The translations under genes were made by a program, and so were the position numbers. The notes under the pieces were generated by a model. It worked only from the letters and a program-made list of their open reading frames with translations, was not told where the DNA came from and searched no databases. A DNA stretch of 64,000 nucleotides from Vulcanococcus limneticus LL (GTDB lineage Bacteria > Cyanobacteriota > Cyanobacteriia > PCC-6307 > Cyanobiaceae), in the NCBI RefSeq assembly GCF_002252705.1, contig NZ_NQLA01000004.1, forward strand, positions 62,001 through 126,000, written 5' to 3'. Shown one piece after another: positions 7,730 through 16,951 of this stretch; position 1 is the first letter of the stretch; every line of letters begins with the position of its first letter.

Positions 7730-8965
7730 GTGGTTCACATTGCCTGGCTGGGCAAGAAATCGCCCTTCTGCGGCAACGTCACCTACGGCCTGACCATCAC
7801 CGAGGCCCTCCGGCGCCGCGGCCACGGCATCAGCTTCATCCACTTCGACACCCCCACCGGCTTCCCGCTGCGCCGCGACGAGCACGAGCCGGAGCAGCAC
7901 CCCAGCCAGGGCTCGAGTCAGGTCCACCCCGTCGGCAGTGCCGAGGCTCCGGAGGTGACCCTGCCCTACCTGGTGAAGTCCCAGGTGTACACGATCCCTT
8001 CGCCGGGGGCCCAGCGGGAGCTGCGCGAATCGCTGGAGCGGTTGCGGCCGGATCTGGTGCACGCCAGCCTCACCCTCTCGCCGCTGGACTTCCTGCTGCC
8101 GGATCTGTGCCAGCAGCTGGGACTGCCGCTGGTGGCCACCTTCCACCCCGCCTTCGACGCCAGCCTGCGCAACCTCAGTGCCGGCACCCAGCAGCTCACC
8201 TACCAGCTCTACGCCCCATCGCTGGCCCGCTTCGACCGGGTGATCGTGTTCTCCGAGCTGCAGGCCGAGGTGCTGGCCCGGCTGGGGGTGAAGCGCAGCC
8301 GCCTGGCGGTGATCCCCAACGGCGTGGATCCCCAGCAGTGGGCCCCGGCCGGCCAGGAGCCCCCGGACAGCGGCGTGAAGGCGGAACTGGCGACGCTGCG
8401 GCAGCGCTTTTCCGGCCGGCGGGTGTTCCTCTACATGGGCCGCATCGCCACCGAGAAGAACGTGGAGGCGCTGCTGCGGGCCTGGCGCCTCGTGCAGCCG
8501 GAGAACTGTGTGCTGGTGGTCGTGGGCGACGGCCCGCTGCGCTCCTCGCTGCAGCAGGCGATCGGCGCGGAGGCCCAGGTGGTCTGGTGGGGCTACGAAC
8601 CCGAGCGGGCCAGGCGGCTGGCGCTGCTGCAGCTGGCCGAGGTCTTCCTGCTGCCCTCCCTGGTGGAGGGCCTCAGCCTGGCGCTGCTGGAGGCGATGGC
8701 CAGCGGCACCGCCTGCGTGGCCACCGATGCCGGCGCCGACGGCGAAGTGCTGGAGGGCGGTGCCGGCATCGTGATCAGCACCCAGGGGGTCACCACCCAG
8801 CTGCGCACCCTGCTGCCGGTGCTGCGCGACCAGCCGGTGCTGACCGCCGAGCTGGGGCGCCGCGCCCGCGCGCGGGTGCTGGAGCGCTACACCCTGGAGC
8901 GCAACATCGACGCCCTCGAACAGCTCTACGCCGAGCTGGTACCGAGGGTCACGGTCGCGGCCTGA
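7730..8965 (+). CDS. dgdA: GT4-type glycosyltransferase, probable digalactosyldiacylglycerol synthase
   Basis: A 411-aa GT-B glycosyltransferase. The N-terminal half has IAWLGKKSPFCGNVTYG, VYTIPSPGAQRELRESL and LVHASLTLSPLDFLLPDL. The C-terminal half has the GT4 nucleotide-sugar site: FLYMGRIATEKNVEALLRAW, VVVGDGPLRSSL and the E-x7-E region PSLVEGLSLALLEAMASG. The N-terminal motifs resemble what I remember of cyanobacterial DgdA, which makes the thylakoid lipid DGDG from MGDG and differs from plant DGD1. The subfamily assignment is from memory and moderately sure; the GT4 family is certain. It starts at GTG 7730 with a -10 candidate 31 nt upstream. It is convergent with the next gene, with only 4 bases between them. 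Confidence 0.75.
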   Translation: MVHIAWLGKKSPFCGNVTYGLTITEALRRRGHGISFIHFDTPTGFPLRRDEHEPEQHPSQGSSQVHPVGSAEAPEVTLPYLVKSQVYTIPSPGAQRELRESLERLRPDLVHASLTLSPLDFLLPDLCQQLGLPLVATFHPAFDASLRNLSAGTQQLTYQLYAPSLARFDRVIVFSELQAEVLARLGVKRSRLAVIPNGVDPQQWAPAGQEPPDSGVKAELATLRQRFSGRRVFLYMGRIATEKNVEALLRAWRLVQPENCVLVVVGDGPLRSSLQQAIGAEAQVVWWGYEPERARRLALLQLAEVFLLPSLVEGLSLALLEAMASGTACVATDAGADGEVLEGGAGIVISTQGVTTQLRTLLPVLRDQPVLTAELGRRARARVLERYTLERNIDALEQLYAELVPRVTVAA

Positions 8966-8969
8966 GTCC

Positions 8970-10166
8970 TCAGCCGCCGCGGCGCTCCATTCCCTCCAGC
9001 AGCCTCAGGGCCAGCCGGCCCCACCGGCCACTCCCCGCCAGTTGGCGGCGCAGCCGCTCGAGTTCCTGCTGCCTTGCGGCCAGGCGCTCGTCGGCGGACG
9101 GTACCGCGTCTTCGAAGGGGATGCCGGTGCGGTGGGCCAACCACTGACCCAGGGCCCGGGGCTCCTGGGGATCGCCCATGACCTGCAGGATCGGTCGGCC
9201 AGCCCCGTCGGGGCTCGCCAGGATGTACCAGGCATCGCCATCGCTGTCGAGGTGCTCCCGCAGCTGCAGGGCGCGCAGCTCCGCCAGCTCCCGCAGCCCT
9301 GACCCGAAGCGCCGCTGCAGCACCAGGCGCCGGGCCTCGAGCCGCCACTCCAGGCGACCGAGCCAGAGCCACGCGCTGGCCCAGGCAACGCCGAGAGTCA
9401 ATGCCAGCAGCATCAGGCCGAGCGGCCAGACACTGGGTTCGAAGCGGGCCTGCTGCAGGGTCAGGGCCAGGATGGCGGCCAGCGTCAGGGCGATCGCACT
9501 GATCGCCACGGCCTGGCGGCGGCGGCGGCGGCGCTCCGGCACCAGCAGGGCGCTGCCGAAGCTGGGCTCCAGGCAGTCCCAGCCCCGGGGCAGCGCCCCC
9601 GCCGAGGCCCTCCCCACGGTCGGGACATCCGGCAGGGCCAGCGCCACCTGGAGGGCAGCGGCGGCCTCCGCCCGCTGCTGCGGAGTTCCCAGATCCGTCA
9701 GGGTCACCACCTGCCCATCCCTCCGTTCCGCCACCAGGGGCCCCAGGGCAGGGGCAGCACCGCGGCCGCTGCGGACCATCACCTGCCGGATCGTGCGGTC
9801 CGCGAGGCGCTGGCGGGTGCGAAACGGCCCCAGCCGGCGGCTGAGCGAGAGGGTGCCATCCTCCAGGCTGAGCCGGTCTTCGGCCCAGAGGCAGCGCAAC
9901 AACTGGCGCAGGGCGAGCACCCCACCCACCGTCCAGAGGGAGAGCCACACCACCAGGAAGCCCCCGATCGCCAGGGCCGGCCCCGGCGATGCCGGCAAAC
10001 TGGAGCCCGCCAGGGGAAGACCCAGCAGCAGCGACCTGGCCCCGGCACCCAGGAGCCCCAGGACAATGGTCTCGGCCAGCAGCCAGCCCACCAGCCAGAC
10101 GCCGAGGAACGCCGCTTCGGCGTAGCGGCCCGCACCGCAGGGCCGGAAGCGAAAGCTCAGGCCCAT
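8970..10166 (-). CDS. Membrane protein with an internally duplicated TM-pair plus PH-like layout
   Basis: A 398-aa protein of unknown function. It has four hydrophobic segments in two pairs (about residues 15-41 and 64-90; 216-236 and 245-270). Each pair is followed by a soluble beta-rich stretch of similar pattern: DRLSLEDGTLSLSRRLGPFRTRQRL after the first and RLEWRLEARRLVLQRRFGSGLREL after the second. This suggests an ancient duplication of a bacterial PH-like module. It starts at ATG 10166, overlapping the end of the acyltransferase gene by 10 bases, so the two are probably co-translated. A role in the membrane is inferred; nothing more specific can be said. Confidence 0.7.
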   Translation of the reverse strand: MGLSFRFRPCGAGRYAEAAFLGVWLVGWLLAETIVLGLLGAGARSLLLGLPLAGSSLPASPGPALAIGGFLVVWLSLWTVGGVLALRQLLRCLWAEDRLSLEDGTLSLSRRLGPFRTRQRLADRTIRQVMVRSGRGAAPALGPLVAERRDGQVVTLTDLGTPQQRAEAAAALQVALALPDVPTVGRASAGALPRGWDCLEPSFGSALLVPERRRRRRQAVAISAIALTLAAILALTLQQARFEPSVWPLGLMLLALTLGVAWASAWLWLGRLEWRLEARRLVLQRRFGSGLRELAELRALQLREHLDSDGDAWYILASPDGAGRPILQVMGDPQEPRALGQWLAHRTGIPFEDAVPSADERLAARQQELERLRRQLAGSGRWGRLALRLLEGMERRGG

Positions 10167-11569
10167 GGCTCATCCAGGGGGGGCAGCGTGCCATCGGCAG
10201 CGGTGGGTGCCAGCCCGATGCTGGCCTCCAGGCGAGCCCCCAGCGCAGCCGTCAACCGCTCCACCGCCCTGCGGCGATTGTGCTGGTAGTCGGCGAAGTG
10301 CTCCGACACGGCGATTGGCGGCCCCACCGTGATGCAGGCCTGCAGGGGCCCCAGGTCGGGCAGAGGGGCACCGCCAGGCCCCTGAATCCAGGCCACCGCC
10401 CGCCAGAGGATCTGCAGCACCTCGGCGTAGCGATCCGGGCTGGGGTTCTCTGCCACGTAGGAGCCGCTCAGCGAGGCGAAGTGCTCCACCAGCCGCATGT
10501 GCCCCATGCGCAGGGCCGCCTCGCTGGCACTCCAGTCCGCCAGGCTGCGGGCCACGGGCGAGAGCCCAGCGAGGTCGGCGCGGTAGATGCGCTCCCAGCC
10601 GGCCTGCTCGATGCGGCGGCAACGCTCCTGCAGGTTGCCCTTCGCCAGCAGGCCGAACTGGGCCTCGGCCACCGCCAGGGCGGCGTGACGCAGGCGATCG
10701 ATCCGCTCCAGGAACGGCCGCTCCCGTTCGGGACGCACGCCGTGGGCCTCCTGGTAGAAGTCCTCCAGCAAGGCCAGCAGGCGCTCGGCGATGGCGATCA
10801 GACGGCGATAGCGCAGATCACCGAGCCCCGTGGCCGGTGCGGCGGAGGTGTCCACGCCACCAACCCGCGCCAGATCCAGCTGCTCCTCCAGACCCACCAG
10901 CAGGGCATCGATCCCCTGCCAGCGGGGCCGGAGCAGGCTGTAGCGCAGCCCCACCGGCACGATCCACACCTGCTCCTCGGTGCGCCCCTCGGCGGCCAGG
11001 TCCTCGCAGCACCAGAAGGCCATCTGGGCCAGGCCGGGCTCCAGGGGGCTGAGCAGTTCGCCGTGGTGGTTGGTGGCCCCCTCGGGCGCGATCGCCAGGG
11101 GGAAGGGACCGTGGGCGAACAGATCGCGGGCGGTCTTGAGGGCGAGGCGATCCAGCTTGCCTCGCTGGATCGGAATGCCGCCGAGGTGGCTGAGCAGCCA
11201 GCCGGCCAGGGGACCGGCCCAGAGGGGAATGCCGCGGTCGTAGAGGAACTGGCTGTGGACGGTGCCCGGCAGGCGGATGCCGGCCCGGCGGGCGGCCCGC
11301 GGCACGCCACACCAGAGCAGCTGGGCCATCAGCAGCGGATCCAGGGTGCTGGGGTGGCGGAAGGCCAGCAGCAGGCGGGCCCGGCCGGCCTGCTGGTCGG
11401 CCAGCAGGGCCGCCAGGCGCTCGGCACCGCGGCTCTCGGTGCGGTGGATGCGGCGAAGGCGCAGCAGCAGCGGCAACGACCACTGCGCCAGGCGCCGCAG
11501 CCAGGGGGTGTAGGCCGGCGGAATGAACCGGAGCGGGGGCTGGGCCGTCTGGATCGGCAGGCTGGGCAT
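10157..11569 (-). CDS. Long PlsC-type glycerolipid acyltransferase
   Basis: A 470-aa protein with the LPLAT/PlsC fold in its N-terminal half. The catalytic H-x4-D motif is HPSTLD (H72, D77). Block II is GIPLWAGPLAGWLL...GGIPIQRGK, and block III is IAPEGATNHHGE (EGA where many members have EGT). The C-terminal 250 residues form a helical extension absent from the standard ~240-aa PlsC. It probably acylates a lysophospholipid or related acceptor at the inner membrane; the substrate is not resolved. It lies 22 bases after the phnA-like gene and overlaps the next gene by 10 bases. Confidence 0.8.
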   Translation of the reverse strand: MPSLPIQTAQPPLRFIPPAYTPWLRRLAQWSLPLLLRLRRIHRTESRGAERLAALLADQQAGRARLLLAFRHPSTLDPLLMAQLLWCGVPRAARRAGIRLPGTVHSQFLYDRGIPLWAGPLAGWLLSHLGGIPIQRGKLDRLALKTARDLFAHGPFPLAIAPEGATNHHGELLSPLEPGLAQMAFWCCEDLAAEGRTEEQVWIVPVGLRYSLLRPRWQGIDALLVGLEEQLDLARVGGVDTSAAPATGLGDLRYRRLIAIAERLLALLEDFYQEAHGVRPERERPFLERIDRLRHAALAVAEAQFGLLAKGNLQERCRRIEQAGWERIYRADLAGLSPVARSLADWSASEAALRMGHMRLVEHFASLSGSYVAENPSPDRYAEVLQILWRAVAWIQGPGGAPLPDLGPLQACITVGPPIAVSEHFADYQHNRRRAVERLTAALGARLEASIGLAPTAADGTLPPLDEPWA

Positions 11570-11591
11570 CGCGGCGCGGCGACAGAGCTGC

Positions 11592-11897
11592 CTACAGCTT
11601 CTTCACGAATTCCGATTTGAGCGACATCGCACCGATGCCCGGGATCTTGCAGTCGAAGTCGTGGTCGGCGTTGGCCTGGCGCTCCACCAGCCGGATGCCC
11701 TTCTCCTTGGTACCGGCCTTGACCACCAGCGACGTGCCCTTCAGCGTCAAATCCTTGATCACGCACACGGCATCGCCACTGGCCAGCTCGTTGCCGTTGG
11801 CATCCCGCACAACGGGCTCGCCAGGGGCTTCGACCGGGTCGGCGACGGCTGGCCATGCGTGGGCACACTCGGGACACACCACCAGGGCATCGCTCAG
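11592..11897 (-). CDS. phnA: PhnA/YjdM family zinc-ribbon protein
   Basis: About 101 aa. The N-terminal zinc ribbon keeps only one Cys pair (VVCPECAH). The C-terminal PhnA domain is clear: [26 protein letters not shown], then [16 protein letters not shown] and [23 protein letters not shown]. The family was named from phosphonate operons, but its role is not established. The start is uncertain. A CTG at 11897 would overlap the pyrF stop (CTGA) and give the family-like [14 protein letters not shown] codons at 11882 and 11879 are the alternatives with ordinary start codons. No ATG is available. Confidence 0.8.
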   Translation of the reverse strand: MSDALVVCPECAHAWPAVADPVEAPGEPVVRDANGNELASGDAVCVIKDLTLKGTSLVVKAGTKEKGIRLVERQANADHDFDCKIPGIGAMSLKSEFVKKL

Positions 11898-12613
11898 CCC
11901 TCCAGCTCGGCGCAACAGGCCGCAAAGGCCGCCGCTGGATCCGCCTCCGCCGTGATCGGTCGCCCGATCACCAGCTGGCTGGAGCCCGCCGCCACGGCCT
12001 CGGCGGGGGTGAGCACCCGCTGCTGATCGCCGCGATCGGCCCCCGCCGGCCGGATGCCCGGCGTCACCAGGGCAAAGGGATGGGGATGGGCAGCGCGCAG
12101 GGCCGCCACCTCCAGGGGCGAGCACACGGCCCCGCCGATCCCGGAGGCCGCCGCCAGCTGCGCCAGGCGGGGTACGTAGGCCTGCAGCGGCTCCTCGATC
12201 GCCAGCTCGGCGGCGAAGCGGAGCGGATCCCAGCTGGTGAGCACCGTCACCGCCAGCAGGGTGGGCGCCGGCAGGCCGGAGTCCGCAGCCGCCTGCACCG
12301 CTGCGCTCTGGGCTGCCGCGAGGGCCTCGCTCCCCGCACTGGCATGCACCGTGATCAGCTCGGCCCCGAGCCGGGTCGCGCTGCGGCAGGCCCCGGCCAT
12401 GGTGGCGGGGATGTCGTGGAACTTGAGATCCAGGAACACCCGCAGGCCCCGCTGGCGCAGCCGCTCCACCACGGCCGGCCCCCCCGCTACGAATAGCTCC
12501 AGTCCCACCTTCACCCAGCGCAGATCCGACACAGTCGCCGCGAAGGTCAGCGCCTGATCCGGGGCCATGCCATCGAGGGCCACGATGATCCGATCGGCGG
12601 GTGTGGCGGTCAC
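11894..12613 (-). CDS. pyrF: Orotidine 5'-phosphate decarboxylase
   Basis: A 239-aa enzyme that makes UMP from OMP, the last step of pyrimidine synthesis. Motifs: [10 protein letters not shown] near the start, [13 protein letters not shown], the catalytic tetrad region [27 protein letters not shown] and [16 protein letters not shown] at 12613 is preferred over the TTG at 12634. The GTG gives the usual short lead-in (MTATPADRI), and the TAGCCT hexamer lies 32 nt from it but only 11 nt from the TTG. It is likely the first gene of a leftward set with phnA, the acyltransferase and the membrane protein. Confidence 0.93.
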   Translation of the reverse strand: MTATPADRIIVALDGMAPDQALTFAATVSDLRWVKVGLELFVAGGPAVVERLRQRGLRVFLDLKFHDIPATMAGACRSATRLGAELITVHASAGSEALAAAQSAAVQAAADSGLPAPTLLAVTVLTSWDPLRFAAELAIEEPLQAYVPRLAQLAAASGIGGAVCSPLEVAALRAAHPHPFALVTPGIRPAGADRGDQQRVLTPAEAVAAGSSQLVIGRPITAEADPAAAFAACCAELEG

Positions 12614-12639
12614 GGGCGTAGGGACGACGCACAACCCGC

Positions 12640-12645
12640 AGGCTA
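12640..12645 (-). promoter_or_regulatory. -10 element candidate for pyrF
   Basis: TAGCCT on the minus strand, 32 nt before the GTG start; too close to the alternative TTG, so it decides the start. Confidence 0.45.
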
Positions 12646-12720
12646 GGGAGCGGTGCCCTTGCCAACGCCATCGCGGCGACCCAGCATGCGCGCTGTGAAC
12701 CGCCGTTCCGGCTGCGTCCG

Positions 12721-13137
12721 TTGCTCCCGCGCATCCTTCGGCCCGAACAGCTCCAGGGCTTTCGCTTCAGCGACAGCGACCACTGCCGCCTGTCGCTGCT
12801 GCACGATCCGGAGCAGGCAACGGCGGCAACGGTCTTCCTGGAGATTCACGACCCCAGCGACCGGGTTCCGCCCCACGCCCACCACCACGCCGCCGAACTG
12901 TTCTTCGTGCTGCGCGGGCAGGTGCTGTTCCACGTGGGGGAGGCCTGCATCCGCGCCCGAGGCGGCGACGTGGTGGTGGTGCCGGAGGACGCCTTCCACG
13001 ATCTGGAGAATCCGGGGCCGGGTCGGCTCTATCTGCTCACAGTGCTGAGCGGCGATGCCGACTTCGCGGAGGTGCTGCGCCACGGCATCCCCACCCCCCT
13101 CGACGCCGAGGATCTGGCGGTGCTGCGCAGCCTCTGA
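12721..13137 (+). CDS. Small cupin-domain protein
   Basis: A 138-aa single-domain cupin. Motif 1 is [18 protein letters not shown], with candidate metal ligands H52, H54 and E59. Motif 2 is [16 protein letters not shown], with H93. All four ligand positions are filled, so it probably binds a divalent metal. The substrate is unknown. It starts at TTG 12721 ([11 protein letters not shown]); no ATG or GTG keeps the frame nearby, so the true start could be slightly downstream. It is transcribed away from pyrF. Confidence 0.75.
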   Translation: MLPRILRPEQLQGFRFSDSDHCRLSLLHDPEQATAATVFLEIHDPSDRVPPHAHHHAAELFFVLRGQVLFHVGEACIRARGGDVVVVPEDAFHDLENPGPGRLYLLTVLSGDADFAEVLRHGIPTPLDAEDLAVLRSL

Positions 13138-13190
13138 CAGGCCCCTTCTGCCACCGCCCCGGGACCGCCGCCGGCAGCGGCAGCCGTTCC

Positions 13191-13196
13191 TAGCGT
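13191..13196 (+). promoter_or_regulatory. -10 element candidate for the serine hydrolase gene
   Basis: TAGCGT, 27 nt before the ATG at 13218. Confidence 0.45.
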
Positions 13197-13217
13197 GACG
13201 CCACTGGCTGGGGGGCA

Positions 13218-14861
13218 ATGGTCGCAGACGACTCCGGCAGACCCCGCAACCGGGCGGCAGCAAACCCGGCGGCGAGGAACCGGGCGGCCCGGCCGGCGCT
13301 CCGGGCCGGGATCCTTCTGCTGGTCAGCTGGGGCGGTCTCGGCCCGGCCAGGCTTGCCGTCCCGGCCGCCCGCGCCGCCGAGGGGCCGCCAGCGCCGGCA
13401 AGCCAGGTGACCCCAACGCGGCTACGCAACGCCCTGGCCCAGCTGGACGGCCTGGCGGCAGACCTGATGCGGCGCAGTGGCGTGCCGGGGATGTCGGTGG
13501 TCGTGGTCCACGACGACCGGGTGGTGTATCTGCGGGGCTTCGGTGTGCTGGAGGCGGGCCAGCCGGCACGCGTGGACGGCGACACGGTGTTCCAGCTGGC
13601 CTCCCTCTCCAAGCCCATCGCCAGCACGGTGGTGGCGGCCGTGGTTGGCGACGGGCGCGTGGGCTTTGACGACCCGGTGCTGCGCACCCTGCCGGAAGCC
13701 CGCATCGGCCCTCCAGCGATCGCCAGCAGCGTGACCCTGCGGGATCTGCTCTCCCACCGCAGCGGCCTGCCGGACCACGCCGGCGACCACCTGGAAGACA
13801 TCGGCTTCGATCGCGAGACGATCCTGCGGCGACTGCGCCTGATCCCGATCGAGAATCGCTTCCGCGCCGTTTACAACTACACCAACTTCGGCTTCACCGC
13901 CGGCGCCGTGGCCGCCGCCCGGGCCGCAGGCCAGGACTGGGAGACGCTCTCGGCCCAGCGGCTCTACCGGCCCCTGGGCATGGCCCGCACCACCTCCCGC
14001 TTCAGCGAGTGGATGGCGATGGCCAACCGCGCCCGGCCCCACGTCCCCGACGGCGGCCGCTGGGTGGACCGCTATCAGCGCGATCCCCAGGCCCAGGCAC
14101 CGGCCGGTGGGGTGAGCTCGTCGGCTCGCGACCTGGGCCAGTGGCTGCGGCTGCAGCTCGCCGGCGGCAGGGTTGATGGCCGTCAGCTGGTGGCGGCGAC
14201 CGCCCTGGCCGAGACCCATCGCCCCCAGATGATCAGCACCCCGCCGAAGAATCCCAGCCAGGACCATGCCGGGCTCTACGGCCTCGGCTGGGGTGTGGGG
14301 TACACCAACCGGGGCGAGGTGCAGCTGAGCCATTCGGGCGCCTTCAACCTCGGAGCCGCCACCGCCGTGTACCTGTTGCCGGAAGAGAAGCTGGGGATCG
14401 TGGCGCTCACCAACGCCCAACCGGTTGGCCTGCCCGAGAGCCTGGCGCTGAGCTTCCTGGATCTGGCCAGCCGCGGTGCGATCCAGCAGGACTACCTCCC
14501 GGCCCTGAACAGGGTGTTCCAGGCTATGGGCAGCCAGGATTATCCCCAGGTCGTGGCGCCCGCCGCACCGACTCCGGCCCTGGCGCCGCAGGCCTATGCG
14601 GGCCGCTACCGCAACGCCTACGTAGGCCCGATCGCCGTGCGGCACCAGGAGGGGCAGGGCCTGATGCTGGAGCTGGGTCCGGCGCCGCTGCGCTTCCCCC
14701 TGACCCACGTCAGCGGCCACACCTTCCGCTACCAGCCGATAGGCGAGAACGCCTACGGACCCAGCGCCGTGGTGTTCTCGATCGGCTCGGGCGGCAGTGC
14801 CGAGGCGTTGCGCATTGACAACCTCAACCTCAACGGGCTGGGGACGTTCCGGCGGGAGTGA
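13218..14861 (+). CDS. Exported class-C beta-lactamase-fold serine hydrolase
   Basis: A 547-aa protein. An Arg-rich N-terminus and a hydrophobic stretch (about residues 29-45) ending near ARAA suggest a signal peptide, hence the periplasm or outer surface. The penicillin-binding-protein/AmpC fold has its three motifs: S129-L-S-K132 (nucleophile and general base), Y221-T-N223, and H372-S-G374. HSG in place of KTG is typical of esterase or D-aminopeptidase-like members. The C-terminal ~110 residues (from about APQAYAGRYRN) resemble the beta-barrel domain that follows such hydrolases. It may cleave peptidoglycan stem peptides or esters; the substrate is not resolved. Convergent with the next gene. 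Confidence 0.85.
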   Translation: MVADDSGRPRNRAAANPAARNRAARPALRAGILLLVSWGGLGPARLAVPAARAAEGPPAPASQVTPTRLRNALAQLDGLAADLMRRSGVPGMSVVVVHDDRVVYLRGFGVLEAGQPARVDGDTVFQLASLSKPIASTVVAAVVGDGRVGFDDPVLRTLPEARIGPPAIASSVTLRDLLSHRSGLPDHAGDHLEDIGFDRETILRRLRLIPIENRFRAVYNYTNFGFTAGAVAAARAAGQDWETLSAQRLYRPLGMARTTSRFSEWMAMANRARPHVPDGGRWVDRYQRDPQAQAPAGGVSSSARDLGQWLRLQLAGGRVDGRQLVAATALAETHRPQMISTPPKNPSQDHAGLYGLGWGVGYTNRGEVQLSHSGAFNLGAATAVYLLPEEKLGIVALTNAQPVGLPESLALSFLDLASRGAIQQDYLPALNRVFQAMGSQDYPQVVAPAAPTPALAPQAYAGRYRNAYVGPIAVRHQEGQGLMLELGPAPLRFPLTHVSGHTFRYQPIGENAYGPSAVVFSIGSGGSAEALRIDNLNLNGLGTFRRE

Positions 14862-14884
14862 GGCAGCTGCCACCTGCCACGGCC

Positions 14885-16855
14885 TCAAGCCTCACCTGGG
14901 GAGATGGTCTCGCTCAGAATGGTCTCGCTCAGAACTGATGCCGCGATCCGGGCCACCACCGCAGCCTGCTGGCGCAACTCCGGCACGGCGGTGCTCTCCC
15001 AGGCCAATGGTTTATGCAATGTGCCGACCACCAGCAAATCGTTCTGGATGGAACCGGCCGCATCGAGAACCCGGCCATCAGGGGTACTGGCAAGTCCCAA
15101 CCCCAGCGAATCAACCTGCAGGGCGCCGGAACGCAGGAGGGAATCCAGCAGGGGATCCACGCTGAGGCGATCGATGGGGGCAGGGCCTGTGCAGTTGATG
15201 ACCCATCCCAGCTCGAGCTGGCGCTCCCGGCGCTCCCCGCGGGTCTCCCGCAGCGTCAGGGCGACGCCCTGGTCGGTAGCGCTGGCGGAGTCCAGCCTGC
15301 AGGGCAGGATCCGCAGCAGACCCGCGGCGATCAACTGATCAATCCGGGCGGCGATCTCCGGGGCCATCCGGTGACGATGCACCTCCCAGTGTGGCCTGAG
15401 ATGACGAAGCCAGCGGGCGCGCTGCGGCTGCGGCAGGGCTGCCCAGATCCGGTTCGTGAAGGGTCTGAGCCCATCGATCGCCTGTCGCCAATCCCGGCAG
15501 TCCTCTCGCCTCAGCAGGGTTCGAAACCAGCGCAGCAGCCGTGATGTGGAGAGCGAGGGGTCGGCCAGCAGCTCGGACACCGCATCCCCCAGATCCAGCG
15601 GCGGCAAGGGGTTGGAGGCATGGGCCCCGCAGAGCCAGCCGCGCCGTGACAGCAGCCAGACCGGGGCGGTGCGCTGCGGCAGCGCCTGATCACACAGGCT
15701 GAGGGCAATGTCGATGGCCGAAAGCCCCGTTCCCACGACGGCGACCGGTTCGTGGGGCTCGATATCCGTCACGACGTAGGGGCGCCAGGGATTGCCGATC
15801 CAGCGCTGACGCGATCCATGCCAGCGGTGCTGGAGAGGATCCCCAGGCGGACGATGACCGGTGGCAAGCACCACCGCATCGGCACTGATCGAGTCCTGAC
15901 GGGCCAGATGCACCTGCCATCCCCTCGGAGAACACGATTCGACCCGGCGGGCTTCATCGAGATGGATCACGAGGTCATGGTCCCGCCACCTGGATTGGCT
16001 CAATTCGGCATCGAGGATGTCCCGGATATAGCGCCCGTAATGGAGGCGGAGCGCATAGGTGGAGGGCAAGGCCTCAAGCCCCTGAGACTGCAGCCATTCG
16101 AGAAAATGATCAGGCTCATCGGCAAAGGCACTCATGTTGCGTGCTGGCACATTGAGCCGGTGGTTCGCATCCTGAGTTCCATAGGCAGCCCCCTCGCCAA
16201 GCCGCCCCTCCCGCTCCACCAGATGGACGGTCAACGGCCTTCGGGCCCGGCGTGCCTCACGCAGCAGCTGCACGGCCGTGATCACACCGGAGTAGCCACC
16301 ACCGATCACACAGACACTGGCCGAAGCTGGTGCTGCCCTCTGGGGGCGCACCTTGAAGCGGCGGAAGTGATTCAGGGGCGGGGCGTACACATGAAGCGTC
16401 ACCAGCATCTGCTCGTCGCGGTTGTCGATGCTGTGGATGCCGGCATCGTGAAAGCCCGTGATACTGCCTGCCGGCAGATCAAGATGCAGGCAGGGGTCCA
16501 GATAACCATCACGGGCCAATTGGTACGTGCGCTGCGTGGCCGTTCCCGCCAGAACGTGCATCGCCTCCACGGAGGTGCCGCGGTCATGGGGATCACCGCT
16601 CTGACCTGGCAACCAGGTCATGACCCGCAGTTCATAGGCCTCCCGGCGGATCACGCGGGCGCGGGAGAAGCGGCGTGGATTGGGACGCACCCAGGGCCTG
16701 ACGTCCTCCAGGGTGAGGGGAGACCTCTCCAGAAGATCCAGCAGGCTGCCCAGGCAAGGCTGAGGCCCGAGCCTGTCCAGCGTCTCGATCAACTGGCAGA
16801 GATGGGAACTGACAGTCAGCGATCGGCCATCACCCACGAGGATCGACGCTGCCAT
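14885..16855 (-). CDS. Fusion of a cysteine-dioxygenase-like cupin and a FAD/NAD(P)-binding oxidoreductase
   Basis: A 656-aa protein with two parts. Residues ~15-165 resemble type I cysteine/thiol dioxygenases: WLPGQSGDPHDRGTSVEAMHVLAG, then GSITGFHDAGIHSIDN. Of the three iron-binding His, H90 and H141 are in place, but the second is R92 (HDR instead of HxH). Residues ~180-655 are a FAD/NAD(P)-binding protein: VCVIGGGYSGV, AAYGTQDANHRLNVPARNM, VVLATGHRPPG, AVVGTGLSAIDIALSL and VINCTGPAP. ATG 16855 was chosen over an upstream start because TAACTT lies 29 nt before it. A flavin-dependent oxidation linked to thiols is possible but unproven. A 15-nt tandem repeat sits near its 3' end. Confidence 0.8.
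   Translation of the reverse strand: MAASILVGDGRSLTVSSHLCQLIETLDRLGPQPCLGSLLDLLERSPLTLEDVRPWVRPNPRRFSRARVIRREAYELRVMTWLPGQSGDPHDRGTSVEAMHVLAGTATQRTYQLARDGYLDPCLHLDLPAGSITGFHDAGIHSIDNRDEQMLVTLHVYAPPLNHFRRFKVRPQRAAPASASVCVIGGGYSGVITAVQLLREARRARRPLTVHLVEREGRLGEGAAYGTQDANHRLNVPARNMSAFADEPDHFLEWLQSQGLEALPSTYALRLHYGRYIRDILDAELSQSRWRDHDLVIHLDEARRVESCSPRGWQVHLARQDSISADAVVLATGHRPPGDPLQHRWHGSRQRWIGNPWRPYVVTDIEPHEPVAVVGTGLSAIDIALSLCDQALPQRTAPVWLLSRRGWLCGAHASNPLPPLDLGDAVSELLADPSLSTSRLLRWFRTLLRREDCRDWRQAIDGLRPFTNRIWAALPQPQRARWLRHLRPHWEVHRHRMAPEIAARIDQLIAAGLLRILPCRLDSASATDQGVALTLRETRGERRERQLELGWVINCTGPAPIDRLSVDPLLDSLLRSGALQVDSLGLGLASTPDGRVLDAAGSIQNDLLVVGTLHKPLAWESTAVPELRQQAAVVARIAASVLSETILSETISPGEA
14904..14933. 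repeat. 15-nt tandem repeat, two copies
   Basis: ATGGTCTCGCTCAGA twice in a row (14904-14918, 14919-14933). In the fusion gene on the minus strand it encodes a duplicated SETIL-like stretch near the C-terminus. In-frame, so it only lengthens the tail. Confidence 0.85.
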
Positions 16856-16878
16856 GCCAGGGTTGCTCGGGTCGGGTG

Positions 16879-16884
16879 AAGTTA
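16879..16884 (-). promoter_or_regulatory. -10 element candidate for the dioxygenase-like/FAD fusion
   Basis: TAACTT on the minus strand, 29 nt before ATG 16855; supports that start over the one at 16933. Confidence 0.4.
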
Positions 16885-16951
16885 GGGACAGGGCTCTGGC
16901 CTGTCCAGCCAACGGCGACACACAGCCCCCCATGCCAGGGATGCACGGCTG

